64,000 bases of DNA, taken from Thermodesulfobacteriota bacterium. GTDB lineage: Bacteria > Desulfobacterota > DSM-4660 > Desulfatiglandales > Desulfatiglandaceae. The stretch lies in NCBI GenBank assembly GCA_028278625.1, contig JANQDY010000198.1, positions 8,045 to 72,044 of the forward strand, written 5' to 3'. Shown in pieces: positions 43,622-52,469 of the stretch. The notes beneath the pieces were generated by a model, which was not told the origin of the DNA, searched no databases, and saw only the letters and a list, made by a program, of their open reading frames with translations. The stretch's first letter is position 1. The number at the start of each line of letters is the position of its first letter. The position numbers and the translations under genes are program-made.

Positions 43622-44603
43622 AGCCAGGTCCAAAGCGGATCCAGATCCTCCAGAGATAGACGCCGATCCCCTCCCTTGCAAACATGATGGTCAGTACAAA
43701 AAGGGTTCCCAAAACCAGGGGCCACCGTTGCGGGGAGAGGATGCTGGCAAAATTTTCCACGAAGATGAACACGGCGGCACCCACCACCGGACCCAGGAAT
43801 GTGCCCAGTCCCCCCATGATGGCCATGACCATGGGAAGAAAGGATGTGGCAATGCCCAGATGGTTGGGAGATACAAAAAAATTGTAATAGGCGAACAATA
43901 CGCCCGCAAGCCCCGCAAAGGCCCCTGAAACCACAAAGGCGGCATATTTGAGATACCAGGTGTTGTACCCCACGGCGTCCATGCGCGCCTCTCCTTCGCG
44001 GATGCCCGTAAGCGCCAGTCCGAAGGGCGACCTTACCAGCCGGTAGAGCAATATGCAGCTTAAAACAAAGAAAATGAGAACCATGTAGTAGAAGGTTACG
44101 GTGTCCAGATTGAATCCGGGTATTCCCAGGTCGGGCATGCTGATGCCGGTGATTCCCTGCATCCCTTTGGAATTGAGCCATTTCACGTTCCAGGCAAGGC
44201 TGTAAAGCATCTGTCCCAATGCAAACGTGACCAGGAGAAAATAGATGCCGGACGCCCGTAGTGCAATGATGCCGAACAAAGCGGCGGTGAACGTGGCCAC
44301 AATGATGCCGGCCGGTGCGCTGATCCAGAAAAGATCCACATTGTAATGAAGTTTCAAAAGGGCAACGGTGTAGCCGCCGGCCCCGAAGAATGCCGCATGG
44401 CCCAGGGACATGAGCCCTGCATAGCCGAAGACAATGTTAAAGCTCATGGCAAAAAGGGCGAAGATGAGAAACCGGGTCATGAGACCCTGGCCGTAGGTGT
44501 CCAAGAACAGCGGTATGAGGCCCAACAAAAGGATTCCCAGAAGATAGGGAATGGCATTGCTCCGTTTCCCGATTGCACCGTTTTCCTGACTGAGGGTTGC
44601 CAT
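43602..44603 (-). CDS. livM: Branched-chain amino-acid ABC transporter permease
   Basis: 333 residues with about nine hydrophobic segments. NIVFGYAGLMSLGHAAFFG is the classic LivM motif and GIREGEARMDAVGYN the cytoplasmic EAA-like loop. Together with LivH it forms the membrane channel. It starts three bases after the livH stop. Confidence 0.92.
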   Translation of the reverse strand: MATLSQENGAIGKRSNAIPYLLGILLLGLIPLFLDTYGQGLMTRFLIFALFAMSFNIVFGYAGLMSLGHAAFFGAGGYTVALLKLHYNVDLFWISAPAGIIVATFTAALFGIIALRASGIYFLLVTFALGQMLYSLAWNVKWLNSKGMQGITGISMPDLGIPGFNLDTVTFYYMVLIFFVLSCILLYRLVRSPFGLALTGIREGEARMDAVGYNTWYLKYAAFVVSGAFAGLAGVLFAYYNFFVSPNHLGIATSFLPMVMAIMGGLGTFLGPVVGAAVFIFVENFASILSPQRWPLVLGTLFVLTIMFAREGIGVYLWRIWIRFGPGYGSINN

Positions 44604-44606
44604 GGA

Positions 44607-45467
44607 TCAGATCTTTCTCCCCAAAAGCCCGGACGGTCGAAGGATGATGACCACGATCATGGTCAGGTACATGGTGAACATTGCCAGTTGGGGAAAGATG
44701 GCCTTGCCGAAAATGTCGATGACGCCGATGAGAATCCCCCCCAAAAGGGCCCCCTGAATGGAGCCCACGCCCCCCACGATGATGACAATCAGGGCCAGCA
44801 GCAGAATATCCATCCCCAGGGCGTTGTGAACCCCCAGCAATTGAGCCCCGATGACGCCCGCTGATCCGGCAATGAAGGCCGACACGAAGAAGATGAGGGC
44901 AAAGGCCCGTTCCAGGTTGATCCCGAGCCCCATGGTGGTCTCCTTGTCATCCATGCCGGCCCGAACAATGGCGCCCATTCTTGTTTTTTCCTGGAGCCAC
45001 CACAGGGCAATGGCCAGGACAATTCCCACCACAATGACCGCCAGGCGCGCCTTCGGAAAAGCCCTTCCCATGATTTCCACTGAACCGGTCAGGAATTTGG
45101 CCGTGAAGGGCATTCTCGGCCACCCTCCCCAGACCCACAGACAGAGATTGGCCAGAATGTAAACAAAGCCGAAGGTCAACAGCACCTGTTCGTTCGGCTT
45201 CTTGTACAGGTAGCGGAGCAGCCCCCTCTCTATGGCCATGCCCACCAGGCCCGCACACAGGCCGCCCGCAAGGAGGCCAAGCCAGAAGCTGGCGCCCCAT
45301 TTGACGGCGACGGTCCAGCCCACGTAGGCGCCCACCATGTAGAGGGCGCCATGCGCCAGATTGGTGATTCCCATGGCACCCAGGACAATGCTCATGCCGG
45401 CGGCAATGAGGAAGAGCACCATTCCGTAGGAAATACCGTTCAGCAGGTTGATGACAAACCAGTCCAT
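44607..45467 (-). CDS. livH: Branched-chain amino-acid ABC transporter permease
   Basis: 286 residues with about eight hydrophobic segments. LLNGISYGMVLFLIAAGMSI and GAMGITNLAHGALYMVGAYV are characteristic, as is GMDDKETTMGLGINLERAFA in the cytoplasmic loop. Located between the binding protein and livM genes. Confidence 0.92.
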   Translation of the reverse strand: MDWFVINLLNGISYGMVLFLIAAGMSIVLGAMGITNLAHGALYMVGAYVGWTVAVKWGASFWLGLLAGGLCAGLVGMAIERGLLRYLYKKPNEQVLLTFGFVYILANLCLWVWGGWPRMPFTAKFLTGSVEIMGRAFPKARLAVIVVGIVLAIALWWLQEKTRMGAIVRAGMDDKETTMGLGINLERAFALIFFVSAFIAGSAGVIGAQLLGVHNALGMDILLLALIVIIVGGVGSIQGALLGGILIGVIDIFGKAIFPQLAMFTMYLTMIVVIILRPSGLLGRKI

Positions 45468-45527
45468 GTGATTCCGTTAAGGGGTATTTTCGAGGGAAAG
45501 GGACACACTCCCTCTCCCTCTTGTTGA

Positions 45528-46691
45528 TTATTTGAGTCTCGGATCGGCGACCGCTTTATAGGTCTTGATGGGATCCCAGTAATACTTCCCGTCCTTCTTC
45601 TTGAGTTCAACAATATAGTTGTCCACCAGGGCCACCCCTTCTTTACTGACGGCAAGGGGTCCCTGGGGGGTATCGATGTTTACCTTCAAAAGGGCGGGCC
45701 AGAGCTTTTTGTAGGCATCGTCGCCGCCGGTTGCCTTAAGGGCCGCCAGAATCGCCTTGGTAATGGCGTAACTGTTGGCTTCAAGTCCTCCCGGGGCCTG
45801 GCCGAACCGTTTTGTCATGGCCGCCACCCAGCTCTTGTTGATGGGCGTATCCATGCCTGCCATGTAGAGGGCCTGTCCTTTAAGGCCTAAAACCCCGTCA
45901 CCCAACTGGGAGATGATCTGATCCGGCATGTCCGCCGCCAGAGTGGTGCCCAGAAGGGGCGTCTTGACGCCGAATTCCTGATACTGGGAGAGGAAGAGCT
46001 GGGCCGCGGAAGGACCTTCCACGAAATATCCGATGGTGTCGGCCTTTTTAAGGGAAGAGAGATACGGGCCGAAATCCTTGTTGCCCACCGGCCACCAGAC
46101 CTGCTGCACCACTTTTCCGCCCTTTTCTTCAAAGGCGATCTTGATCCCTTTGATGAAGCCGTGCCCCCCCGCATAATCGGTCCCCGCCGTGATCATGGTT
46201 TTGTTGCCCAGTTCGGCGGCATAATAGCCCACGGGTGTGGTCAGCCCCACCAGGGTGGTGGGATAGATGAACCAGTTTTTGTATTTGGTCAATTCAATGT
46301 CCCCGCAATAGAAGGTGGCGCTGATGACCTTCTTATTGGCCAGGTAGGGGGCGATGGCCATGTGGGCGTCACCCATGAGGGGACCGATGATGATGTTCAC
46401 TTTGTCCCTTTCCACCAGTTTCTTGGCTTTTTCGAGACACACATTCATATCGGCGGCCGCATCCTCCGGGATGAGTTCTATCTTTCTGCCGCCGACCGTA
46501 TAATTTACCTCTTCAAGGGCCATGACGATTCCGTTCTTGAACAGGGGCCCGATGAAGGCAATGGGGCCGGTCAGGTTCAGAATCGTACCGATTTTGATGG
46601 GCTCAGCGGCCTTCGCCGCCACACCGGTCCCGAAAACCGCCGGGAAAACCAAGAGTCCGATTACGAGAAACAGCACAAGCATTCTTTTCAT
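45528..46691 (-). CDS. livK: Branched-chain amino-acid-type ABC substrate-binding protein
   Basis: 387 residues with a signal peptide (MKRMLVLFLVIGLLVFPAVF, cleavage near VAAKA). The mature part has IKIGTILNLTGPIAFIGPL and LIPEDAAADMNVCLEKAKKLV, typical of the Leu/Ile/Val-binding fold. Substrate-binding proteins of this group also take amides, aromatic acids and urea, so the ligand is uncertain and in this island may be an amino-acid derivative. A G-rich site (GGAGGAGA) precedes the ATG. Confidence 0.9.
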   Translation of the reverse strand: MKRMLVLFLVIGLLVFPAVFGTGVAAKAAEPIKIGTILNLTGPIAFIGPLFKNGIVMALEEVNYTVGGRKIELIPEDAAADMNVCLEKAKKLVERDKVNIIIGPLMGDAHMAIAPYLANKKVISATFYCGDIELTKYKNWFIYPTTLVGLTTPVGYYAAELGNKTMITAGTDYAGGHGFIKGIKIAFEEKGGKVVQQVWWPVGNKDFGPYLSSLKKADTIGYFVEGPSAAQLFLSQYQEFGVKTPLLGTTLAADMPDQIISQLGDGVLGLKGQALYMAGMDTPINKSWVAAMTKRFGQAPGGLEANSYAITKAILAALKATGGDDAYKKLWPALLKVNIDTPQGPLAVSKEGVALVDNYIVELKKKDGKYYWDPIKTYKAVADPRLK

Positions 46692-46732
46692 TTTCTTGTC
46701 TCCTCCATAAATTTGGGATGTTCATAAAACCG

Positions 46733-47233
46733 CTATTTGGCCAACGTTGTTACGTCCCAACCCACCTGGTAATACATGTCCACCAGATTCCAATGGTCTC
46801 TCACATATTTGATTTTTCCGTTTTCAATAAAAGCAACCTGGCAGTACTGGCAGTCAAATTTCTTCCCTGTTGCGGGCAGCCCGAAGAACTCCTTTTGGAT
46901 GGTGCCCCTGATCCTTCCCATGTTGACGACTTTGTTCCCCTGGACGATGAAGGATTCGATGAATGGTTTGAAATCGGGAACCGCATCCACCCAGCCGATA
47001 CCGAATTCCTGAATTTCTTCATGGCCGGCGGCCGGTTCGCCGGTAATGTCATAATAGACCCCATCCTCGGCCATAACCGAAAGAACCATGTCTACGCTCT
47101 GGGTGGCCCAGCCCTTCAATTCGGTCATGACAAGCTTGAGATTTTCTTTTTCCTCCGTGGACAGATCCTCAAAGGTTTCCACGTCTTTCTCCAGAAGGCT
47201 TTCCTCTGTCATCAACCAGTCACGCGTCTTCAT
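46733..47233 (-). CDS. SnoaL/NTF2-like protein (copy 2)
   Basis: 166 residues of the NTF2-like fold: LKGWATQSVDMVLSVMAEDGVYYD, GHEEIQEFGIGWVDAVPDFK and CQYCQVAFIENGKIKYVRDHWN. It is longer at the N-terminus than the copy at 40004. Function unknown; the recurrence of this fold in the island hints at a binding or cyclase role on the pathway substrate. AAGGAGG upstream of the ATG. Confidence 0.7.
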   Translation of the reverse strand: MKTRDWLMTEESLLEKDVETFEDLSTEEKENLKLVMTELKGWATQSVDMVLSVMAEDGVYYDITGEPAAGHEEIQEFGIGWVDAVPDFKPFIESFIVQGNKVVNMGRIRGTIQKEFFGLPATGKKFDCQYCQVAFIENGKIKYVRDHWNLVDMYYQVGWDVTTLAK

Positions 47234-47320
47234 CTCTTTACCCTCCTTAATCTAGATGGTTCGTTTTATTCCGGAACGGGTCCGGTGTTTCACATCATCA
47301 TAATCAGACGGCTGGTGCGG

Positions 47321-48439
47321 CTACTCATACACCCGGGGGACTCTTTTCCCCACATTGCAGACCACTTCATAGGTGATGGTGCCGAGGCGCTCCGCGATGT
47401 CGTCTATTGTGGGGGATTCTCCGAACAGCACGGCTTCATCACCGGGCTTTACATCCCCGAGGTTTGTGACATCAAACATGCACCAGTCCATGCAAACCCT
47501 GCCGATGAGGGGCGCACGCCCGCCGCCAATGGTGGCGAAACTTCGGTTGGAGAGTCTTCTGTTGTATCCGTCTCCGTATCCGACGGGGATGGAGGCCACC
47601 GTGGTGGGTCTGTCGGTGACGTATGTCCTGCCGTAGCTCACGGGGGTTCCGGGCGGCACCTTTTTGACCTGGATGACCCTCGATTTCAATGTCATGGCCG
47701 GAACCAGGGAAATGCTTCTTTGCACCTCTTGGGAGGGGTAGAGGCCGTAAATCATGATCCCGGGTCGAACCAGATCGTAGTAAGATGCCGGATGGGCCAA
47801 AACACCGCCACTGTTGGCAAGGTGTTTTTGAGGGATACGGATGCCGGACGCCTCAATTGCGCGCACCGCTTCATCGAAAACGGCCATCTGTTGTCTTGTA
47901 AAGCCCGCGTCTTCTTCGTCGGCACAGGCAAAATGGCTGAAAATCCCTTTTAATGTCAGGTTCTTAAATTGTCTGATTTTTCGGACGTATTCCAAAAGAT
48001 CTTTGGGGGGGATCCCGATACGGCCCATGCCCGTGTCCACCTTGATGTGAATATCGATGTTCGTGGACCCACTACGGCCGCACTGATCCAAGGCTTCGGC
48101 CAATTCAAGGGAACAGACGGTCTGTTCCAGCTTCAGAGGGACGATTTTCCAGGCCTCATCGGGCTGGATCAGCCCCAGCACCAGAATGGGAACATCGATA
48201 CCGGCCCTTCTTAAGGGTTCTGCCTCTTCAGGAAACGCAACACCCAGACAGTCGGCACCGTTATTAAGGGCGGTCGTGCTGACCTCCAGGGCCCCGTGTC
48301 CATACCCGTCCGCCTTGACAACAGCCATCAGCTTTCGTTTGTTGCCGATTCTTTTGCGAACGGCGGTAATATTTTGGCCCACCGCCGAAAGATTGATAAC
48401 CGCTTTTGTCGATCTTATGGTTTCTTTACCGCTATTCAT
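47321..48439 (-). CDS. alr: Alanine racemase
   Basis: 372 residues, the usual length. AVVKADGYGHG carries the PLP-binding Lys at about residue 43; the catalytic Tyr lies in PVSYGRTYVTDRPT region near residue 270; IRPGIMIYGLYPS type segment is VRPGIMIYGLYPS. It converts D- and L-alanine. It starts on an ATGA overlap with ortB, so it is translationally coupled to the enzyme that makes D-alanine. Confidence 0.92.
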   Translation of the reverse strand: MNSGKETIRSTKAVINLSAVGQNITAVRKRIGNKRKLMAVVKADGYGHGALEVSTTALNNGADCLGVAFPEEAEPLRRAGIDVPILVLGLIQPDEAWKIVPLKLEQTVCSLELAEALDQCGRSGSTNIDIHIKVDTGMGRIGIPPKDLLEYVRKIRQFKNLTLKGIFSHFACADEEDAGFTRQQMAVFDEAVRAIEASGIRIPQKHLANSGGVLAHPASYYDLVRPGIMIYGLYPSQEVQRSISLVPAMTLKSRVIQVKKVPPGTPVSYGRTYVTDRPTTVASIPVGYGDGYNRRLSNRSFATIGGGRAPLIGRVCMDWCMFDVTNLGDVKPGDEAVLFGESPTIDDIAERLGTITYEVVCNVGKRVPRVYE

Positions 48440-49875
48440 CCCTCATTAAACCCGATGGTGGCCCGGTTTTTTGGCTTTGACGCCGTAATGATGTCACGAA
48501 CCGCACCCAAAGCGGTCTTTGAATCCTCGGACAAAAAGGATTCATCCTCATCGGTGGGTGCGTACCCTTCTGTCGCTCTGATGCAGTTTTCAATGTAGGA
48601 GCGGCGGATTTTTTCCATGCGGAAATCCTCCACCGCCAGTTGACGGAGATGCTCCGGAATGACGATGGATTTTCCGGGGATGCTATCCTTTGGATTTCCA
48701 CGGGCTACCTCAACGCCGTTTTTCCTGGCAAAGGTGAGTTGAGAAGAGGGCATTTTCCCGGCAGCGGTGTACTCGGTTTCCTGCACCACCAGAATGCGGT
48801 CCCGGTCCAGTTCCTTGGCCACGGCCAGGGCACCTGCCAGGGAAGTGTTTCCGGCGGGACCTCTCTCCATCCCTTCAAGCTTTGCCAGCAGTTCAGTGGT
48901 GTAAAAGACCTCCCCCTGGCTCACCAGTACATATCGGTCCAGATACCTCAAGGCCCTTGCGCAATTCCTGGGCACATCGGTTCTGTCCGGCCAGGTAAGA
49001 AAAGGGATTCCGAATCCGCTGTGCCCGGTTGTGAAAGACTTCTTGTTAAAATCCGCGTCGCTTGCCATGTGGAGTCCTCTTAAATCCACGGAAACGCCGA
49101 TGACACTTGTGTTGGTACACCCTGCCTTAATCAGTCCCCTGGCGGTTCCTGTAACATTTCCGCCGCCGGCATGGGTGATGAGGACGGCATCCGGATAACG
49201 GCCCGTTTGTTCCAATGATTGTTTCGCCAGTTCGTATCCAAGGGTTTCGATTCCCAGAATACTCGTGGGTACATAGAGGGAGGCGCTGAAAAAGTGGGTT
49301 TCCTCGAGTACCTGTAGCATAATATAGAAAAGCTCCGGCCCCACCGTTAGCTGCCAGACTTCCGCTCCATAGGCTTCACAGGCCCTGGTCTTTTCGAGGA
49401 TCTCAGGCTGCCCCATTCTTCTGCTATCATAGGTCTCCTGAAGGATGATCGCTTTCAAGCCACGTTTGGCTGCCTGAGATGCCACGGCAGCGCCGAAATT
49501 GCCCGAGCTGGCCGCCACGACCCCCTTGTAGCCGGATGCTTTGGCTTGATAGACGGAGAGGGCGGCCCGGCGGTCCTTGAAACTCCCGCTGGGATTGGCT
49601 GCCTCGTCTTTCACGAAAATTCTCGCCCCTTTTCCGGCCGGGGCCGCGCTTCGCACCAATTCGGTGATGTTCTTGAGTTCAACAAGCTGGGTCCGGCCAA
49701 CCCCCGTTTCCTGAAATATCTTTAAAACATCCTTGAGTGAGTAGCTGGAGGAATTCATGAGCCCTTCGTAATCAAAGGAGATGGGGGAGATTTTAAAGGC
49801 GTCATAGTCAATGCCCGTCGATCTGAGCAGTATTTCTTTCTTTTGGGACATGACTTTGGCGTAGGCGGTGCCCAT
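48436..49875 (-). CDS. ortB: 2-amino-4-oxopentanoate thiolase, beta subunit
   Basis: 479 residues of the PLP fold-type II (threonine-synthase-like) family. VKDEAANPSGSFKDRRA holds the PLP Lys; GVVAASSGNFGAAVASQAAKRG is the phosphate/asparagine loop; HAGGGNVTGTARG the PLP phosphate loop. The start YAKVMSQKKEILLRSTGIDYDAF matches OrtB of ornithine-fermenting clostridia as I recall it. With OrtA it splits 2-amino-4-oxopentanoate with CoA into acetyl-CoA and D-alanine. Confidence 0.88.
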   Translation of the reverse strand: MGTAYAKVMSQKKEILLRSTGIDYDAFKISPISFDYEGLMNSSSYSLKDVLKIFQETGVGRTQLVELKNITELVRSAAPAGKGARIFVKDEAANPSGSFKDRRAALSVYQAKASGYKGVVAASSGNFGAAVASQAAKRGLKAIILQETYDSRRMGQPEILEKTRACEAYGAEVWQLTVGPELFYIMLQVLEETHFFSASLYVPTSILGIETLGYELAKQSLEQTGRYPDAVLITHAGGGNVTGTARGLIKAGCTNTSVIGVSVDLRGLHMASDADFNKKSFTTGHSGFGIPFLTWPDRTDVPRNCARALRYLDRYVLVSQGEVFYTTELLAKLEGMERGPAGNTSLAGALAVAKELDRDRILVVQETEYTAAGKMPSSQLTFARKNGVEVARGNPKDSIPGKSIVIPEHLRQLAVEDFRMEKIRRSYIENCIRATEGYAPTDEDESFLSEDSKTALGAVRDIITASKPKNRATIGFNEG

Positions 49876-49879
49876 CGGT

Positions 49880-50200
49880 TCACGCTCCTTTTATCTCATG
49901 GGTGTTCTTCAACCGAACCCTTGCCTCAAGGCCGATGGACAGGATTTCGTTCTGAGGTTCGCCGAAATCATGGTCATATGTGGGGGCAACTTCGCAAAGT
50001 TCTCCACTAATCTCTCTTCCGATAAGTGTCTTTATTCGGACGATGTTTCCGATACGGGCGGTCTCCTCCATTAGAAAACCCTTTATCCAGCATTCGTAGG
50101 GCACCACCGCGGTGGAAGGCGGAAGATCATCGGGTCGCTGCTCGGGCGTCAGGACGACCTTGTGAATCCGTACCAGATCCCCTCTTTTCGCGTCCTCCAT
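49880..50200 (-). CDS. ortA: 2-amino-4-oxopentanoate thiolase, alpha subunit
   Basis: 106 residues from the ATG at 50200, which has a GGGAGAGGAG site; the longer frame enters the regulator gene. RGDLVRIHKVVLTPEQRP, YECWIKGFLMEE, IGNIVRIKTLIGREISGEL and YDHDFGEPQNEILSIG match the small OrtA subunit. It always pairs with OrtB, and here lies four bases before ortB. Confidence 0.88.
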   Translation of the reverse strand: MEDAKRGDLVRIHKVVLTPEQRPDDLPPSTAVVPYECWIKGFLMEETARIGNIVRIKTLIGREISGELCEVAPTYDHDFGEPQNEILSIGLEARVRLKNTHEIKGA

Positions 50201-50219
50201 GGCTCCTCTCCCAAGTTTT

Positions 50220-50780
50220 CTAGAATCCCGGTGGCGATATGGCGGAAATGATGACCAGCGGAATACTGCCTGTATTGCTTGTTCTGTGGGGTGTGTTTTC
50301 CTTAATGTAAATGGAGTCGCCTTCTTCAAGGTCGTATGCTTCGTTTCCCATTTCAATCCTGCATGCCCCCTGGAGAACAAAGGCTGCTTCGTCCCCTTTA
50401 TGGGCCATGGGGGTTTTGCTGCTGTTGGCACCCACTTCGAGCCTTGTGAGAAGCAGTTCGACCCGGTGATCAAGGTTTGAAGAGAGCAACTGGTATGTCA
50501 GGCGGGAATCGGTGTTGATCAGAATTTTGCGCTGGCTTTTTTTCATGACAGGCCCGTCGTTTGTCGGACCTTCCTCAAAGAAGGAGCCGAGCGGCGTCCC
50601 CAGCGCCAGGGCAATCTTGCGAAGGGAGTTGATGGACGGGTTTGTCAAACCCCTCTCCACCTGGCTGATGAAACCGAGGCTCAATTCCGCCTTTTCGGCC
50701 AGGCTCACGAGATTCATCCCCTGGGCTTTTCTCAGTCTTCGAATGGTGGCTCCCCGCAATGCGGCATCAGGATCGTTCAT
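50220..50780 (-). CDS. XRE-family regulator with C-terminal cupin
   Basis: 186 residues from the ATG at 50780. A helix-turn-helix domain (IRRLRKAQGMNLVSLAEKAELSLGFISQVE) is followed by a cupin (LEVGANSSKTPMAHKGDEAAFVLQG ... ENTPHRTSNTG) that likely binds a small effector. This architecture (PuuR/SutR type) commonly controls amino-acid or polyamine catabolism. It is at the head of the minus-strand island and divergent from the MFS gene, so it probably regulates both. Confidence 0.88.
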   Translation of the reverse strand: MNDPDAALRGATIRRLRKAQGMNLVSLAEKAELSLGFISQVERGLTNPSINSLRKIALALGTPLGSFFEEGPTNDGPVMKKSQRKILINTDSRLTYQLLSSNLDHRVELLLTRLEVGANSSKTPMAHKGDEAAFVLQGACRIEMGNEAYDLEEGDSIYIKENTPHRTSNTGSIPLVIISAISPPGF

Positions 50781-50787
50781 AAAAATG

Positions 50788-50816
50788 AGTTTAGATATGG
50801 GTGAAAAAATTGTCAA
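50788..50816 (-). promoter_or_regulatory. Possible promoter of the regulator/ort operon
   Basis: On the minus strand TTGACA (50816-50811), 17 bases, then TAAACT (50793-50788; four of six). Transcription would start at or next to the ATG at 50780, giving a nearly leaderless mRNA. Confidence 0.35.
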
Positions 50817-51061
50817 GAATTTTTTCTCTATTGCATATTTTTTTATTGGAAAACGCCATCCGTTACACTCTAAACAGTGTTTTCGCCCTGTCCTTAAGAT
50901 ACTTCAAAATGAACATGATGTTAAATAACATATTAAAAATAAAAGAATAATTGGATCATTTATTGTGACGGTCATTTTGATTTGCATGAATGCCACCGCA
51001 ATTGGCCATTCATTTTCAGCGGTCACGTCATTTTTTCACTCACGGTAAAAAATCATCCGGC

Positions 51062-51090
51062 TTGACATTCCATTGCTCGTGGGGTTTAGT
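51062..51090 (+). promoter_or_regulatory. Possible promoter of the MFS gene
   Basis: TTGACA (51062-51067), 17 bases, TTTAGT (51085-51090; four of six). About 75 bases before the MFS start codon. Confidence 0.4.
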
Positions 51091-51165
51091 GTGATCCGTA
51101 TCCCCAAAAAGCATGGTTGCACCGCAAACCCCTCAGAGGAATACTTAGGATATAAGGCGTGAGCG

Positions 51166-52455
51166 ATGATGATTGAAAAGCGCAAAGAGATCTGGAACCC
51201 CGGCCCGCTGCAGAAGTGGTATGTACTTGGCGCCTCTTTTTTGATCCTGTTTCTGAATGCCGGTGCCCGGTTTTCAATCGGCGTGATGTTCAAGCCTCTG
51301 ATTTCCGAGTTCGGGTGGGCCAGGAGTTCTGTTTCCTTTGCCTTTTCACTCAACATGATCATGTTTGCCTTGTCCCTTCTGGTGGTGGGCAGATTTTATG
51401 ACCGTTTTGGACCAAAGTGGGTGATCGTCATATCGACCGTCCTTCTCTCGGGGGGCTACATCTGTATTTCTTTCACGCGGTCTTTCTGGCAGTTCCTGCT
51501 TTTTTACGGAATCCTTTCCGGGCTCGGTCTGGGCGGAACGTCCGTGCCGCTGGTTTCAGCCCTCACAAGCAAATGGTTTGACAAAGGACGGGGACTTGCC
51601 GTCAGTCTGGCCCTTTCCGGTAGTTGCCTGGGACATTTTCTGATGATTCCGCTGATTACGACCTTTGTTCTGCGCATTGGCTGGCGGGATTCCTATCTTT
51701 ATATCGGTTCCATCATGCTCATCATCAATACCATCCTCGCGTTTCTGGTGATCAGGGGGGACCCCAATGAACTGGGATACGAAAATCAAAAAGGAGCGAA
51801 GCCGGACAGGGGGAAGAGAGGTGAAAAGGACTCGGCCGTAGATGCGGACCCAAGGGACCTGGGGTTGGCCGATGCAATGAAGACCCGTTCCTTTTGGCTG
51901 TTCGTATTTGTCATGTTCGTGTGCGGCAGCGGCGATTTTTTTGTATCAACGCACCTGATACCGTATCTGACGGATCAGGGTGTGAGTACCGCCAAAGCGG
52001 GGAACTTGCTTGCCTGGTACGGATTGGTGAGCCTGGGGGGACTTCTTGCCGCCGGACCTGCTTCAGATCGGTTCGGAAACAAGATTCCCATTGTTCTCAC
52101 ATTCGCATTAAGGTTTTTCCTATTCCTTTTGGTGCTGAAATATCAAAATCTCACCGTCTTTTATGTTTTTTCCCTCTCTTTTGGTTTTACCTTTCTGGTC
52201 ACCGCACCCATTTCAGCCACGTTGACGGGAAAACTCTATGGCCTGTCACATCTAGGGATTCTGACCGGCTTCATTGCAACCATCCATCACTTGGGAGGCG
52301 GTTTATGGGCCTATCTCGGCGGTTTGGTCTATGACAGGACCGGGAGTTATCGGCTGATGTTCATTTTGTCTGCGGTTATGGCGTTGATGGCGGTCCTTGG
52401 TGGCCTGTTGATCAGGGAAAAAAGACATCAAATAGAGACCGCTATTAAGGGGTGA
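51166..52455 (+). CDS. Major facilitator superfamily transporter
   Basis: 429 residues with about 12 hydrophobic segments and a charged central loop (QKGAKPDRGKRGEKDSAVDAD). FYDRFGPKWVIVIS is the MFS motif A; LLSGGYICISFTRSFWQFLLFYGILSGLG resembles monocarboxylate/oxalate-formate antiporter-like members. It is transcribed away from the catabolic island and probably moves an organic acid or amino-acid product. Start could also be the second ATG at 51169. Confidence 0.85.
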   Translation: MMIEKRKEIWNPGPLQKWYVLGASFLILFLNAGARFSIGVMFKPLISEFGWARSSVSFAFSLNMIMFALSLLVVGRFYDRFGPKWVIVISTVLLSGGYICISFTRSFWQFLLFYGILSGLGLGGTSVPLVSALTSKWFDKGRGLAVSLALSGSCLGHFLMIPLITTFVLRIGWRDSYLYIGSIMLIINTILAFLVIRGDPNELGYENQKGAKPDRGKRGEKDSAVDADPRDLGLADAMKTRSFWLFVFVMFVCGSGDFFVSTHLIPYLTDQGVSTAKAGNLLAWYGLVSLGGLLAAGPASDRFGNKIPIVLTFALRFFLFLLVLKYQNLTVFYVFSLSFGFTFLVTAPISATLTGKLYGLSHLGILTGFIATIHHLGGGLWAYLGGLVYDRTGSYRLMFILSAVMALMAVLGGLLIREKRHQIETAIKG

Positions 52456-52469
52456 GTGCAAAAGGAAAG

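Larger units (their letters stand above)
50781..51165. other. Divergent control region of the island
   Basis: 385 bases, AT-rich between 50820 and 50960. It contains two promoter-like elements in opposite directions (listed) and a small dyad TGTTA-AA-TAACA at 50919-50930. No gene is seen. A binding site for the cupin regulator is expected here but not identified. Confidence 0.5.

Noticed and set aside
46718..47953. 411-residue plus-strand frame
   Set aside because: Antisense to the NTF2-like and alanine racemase genes, both of which have clear family motifs.
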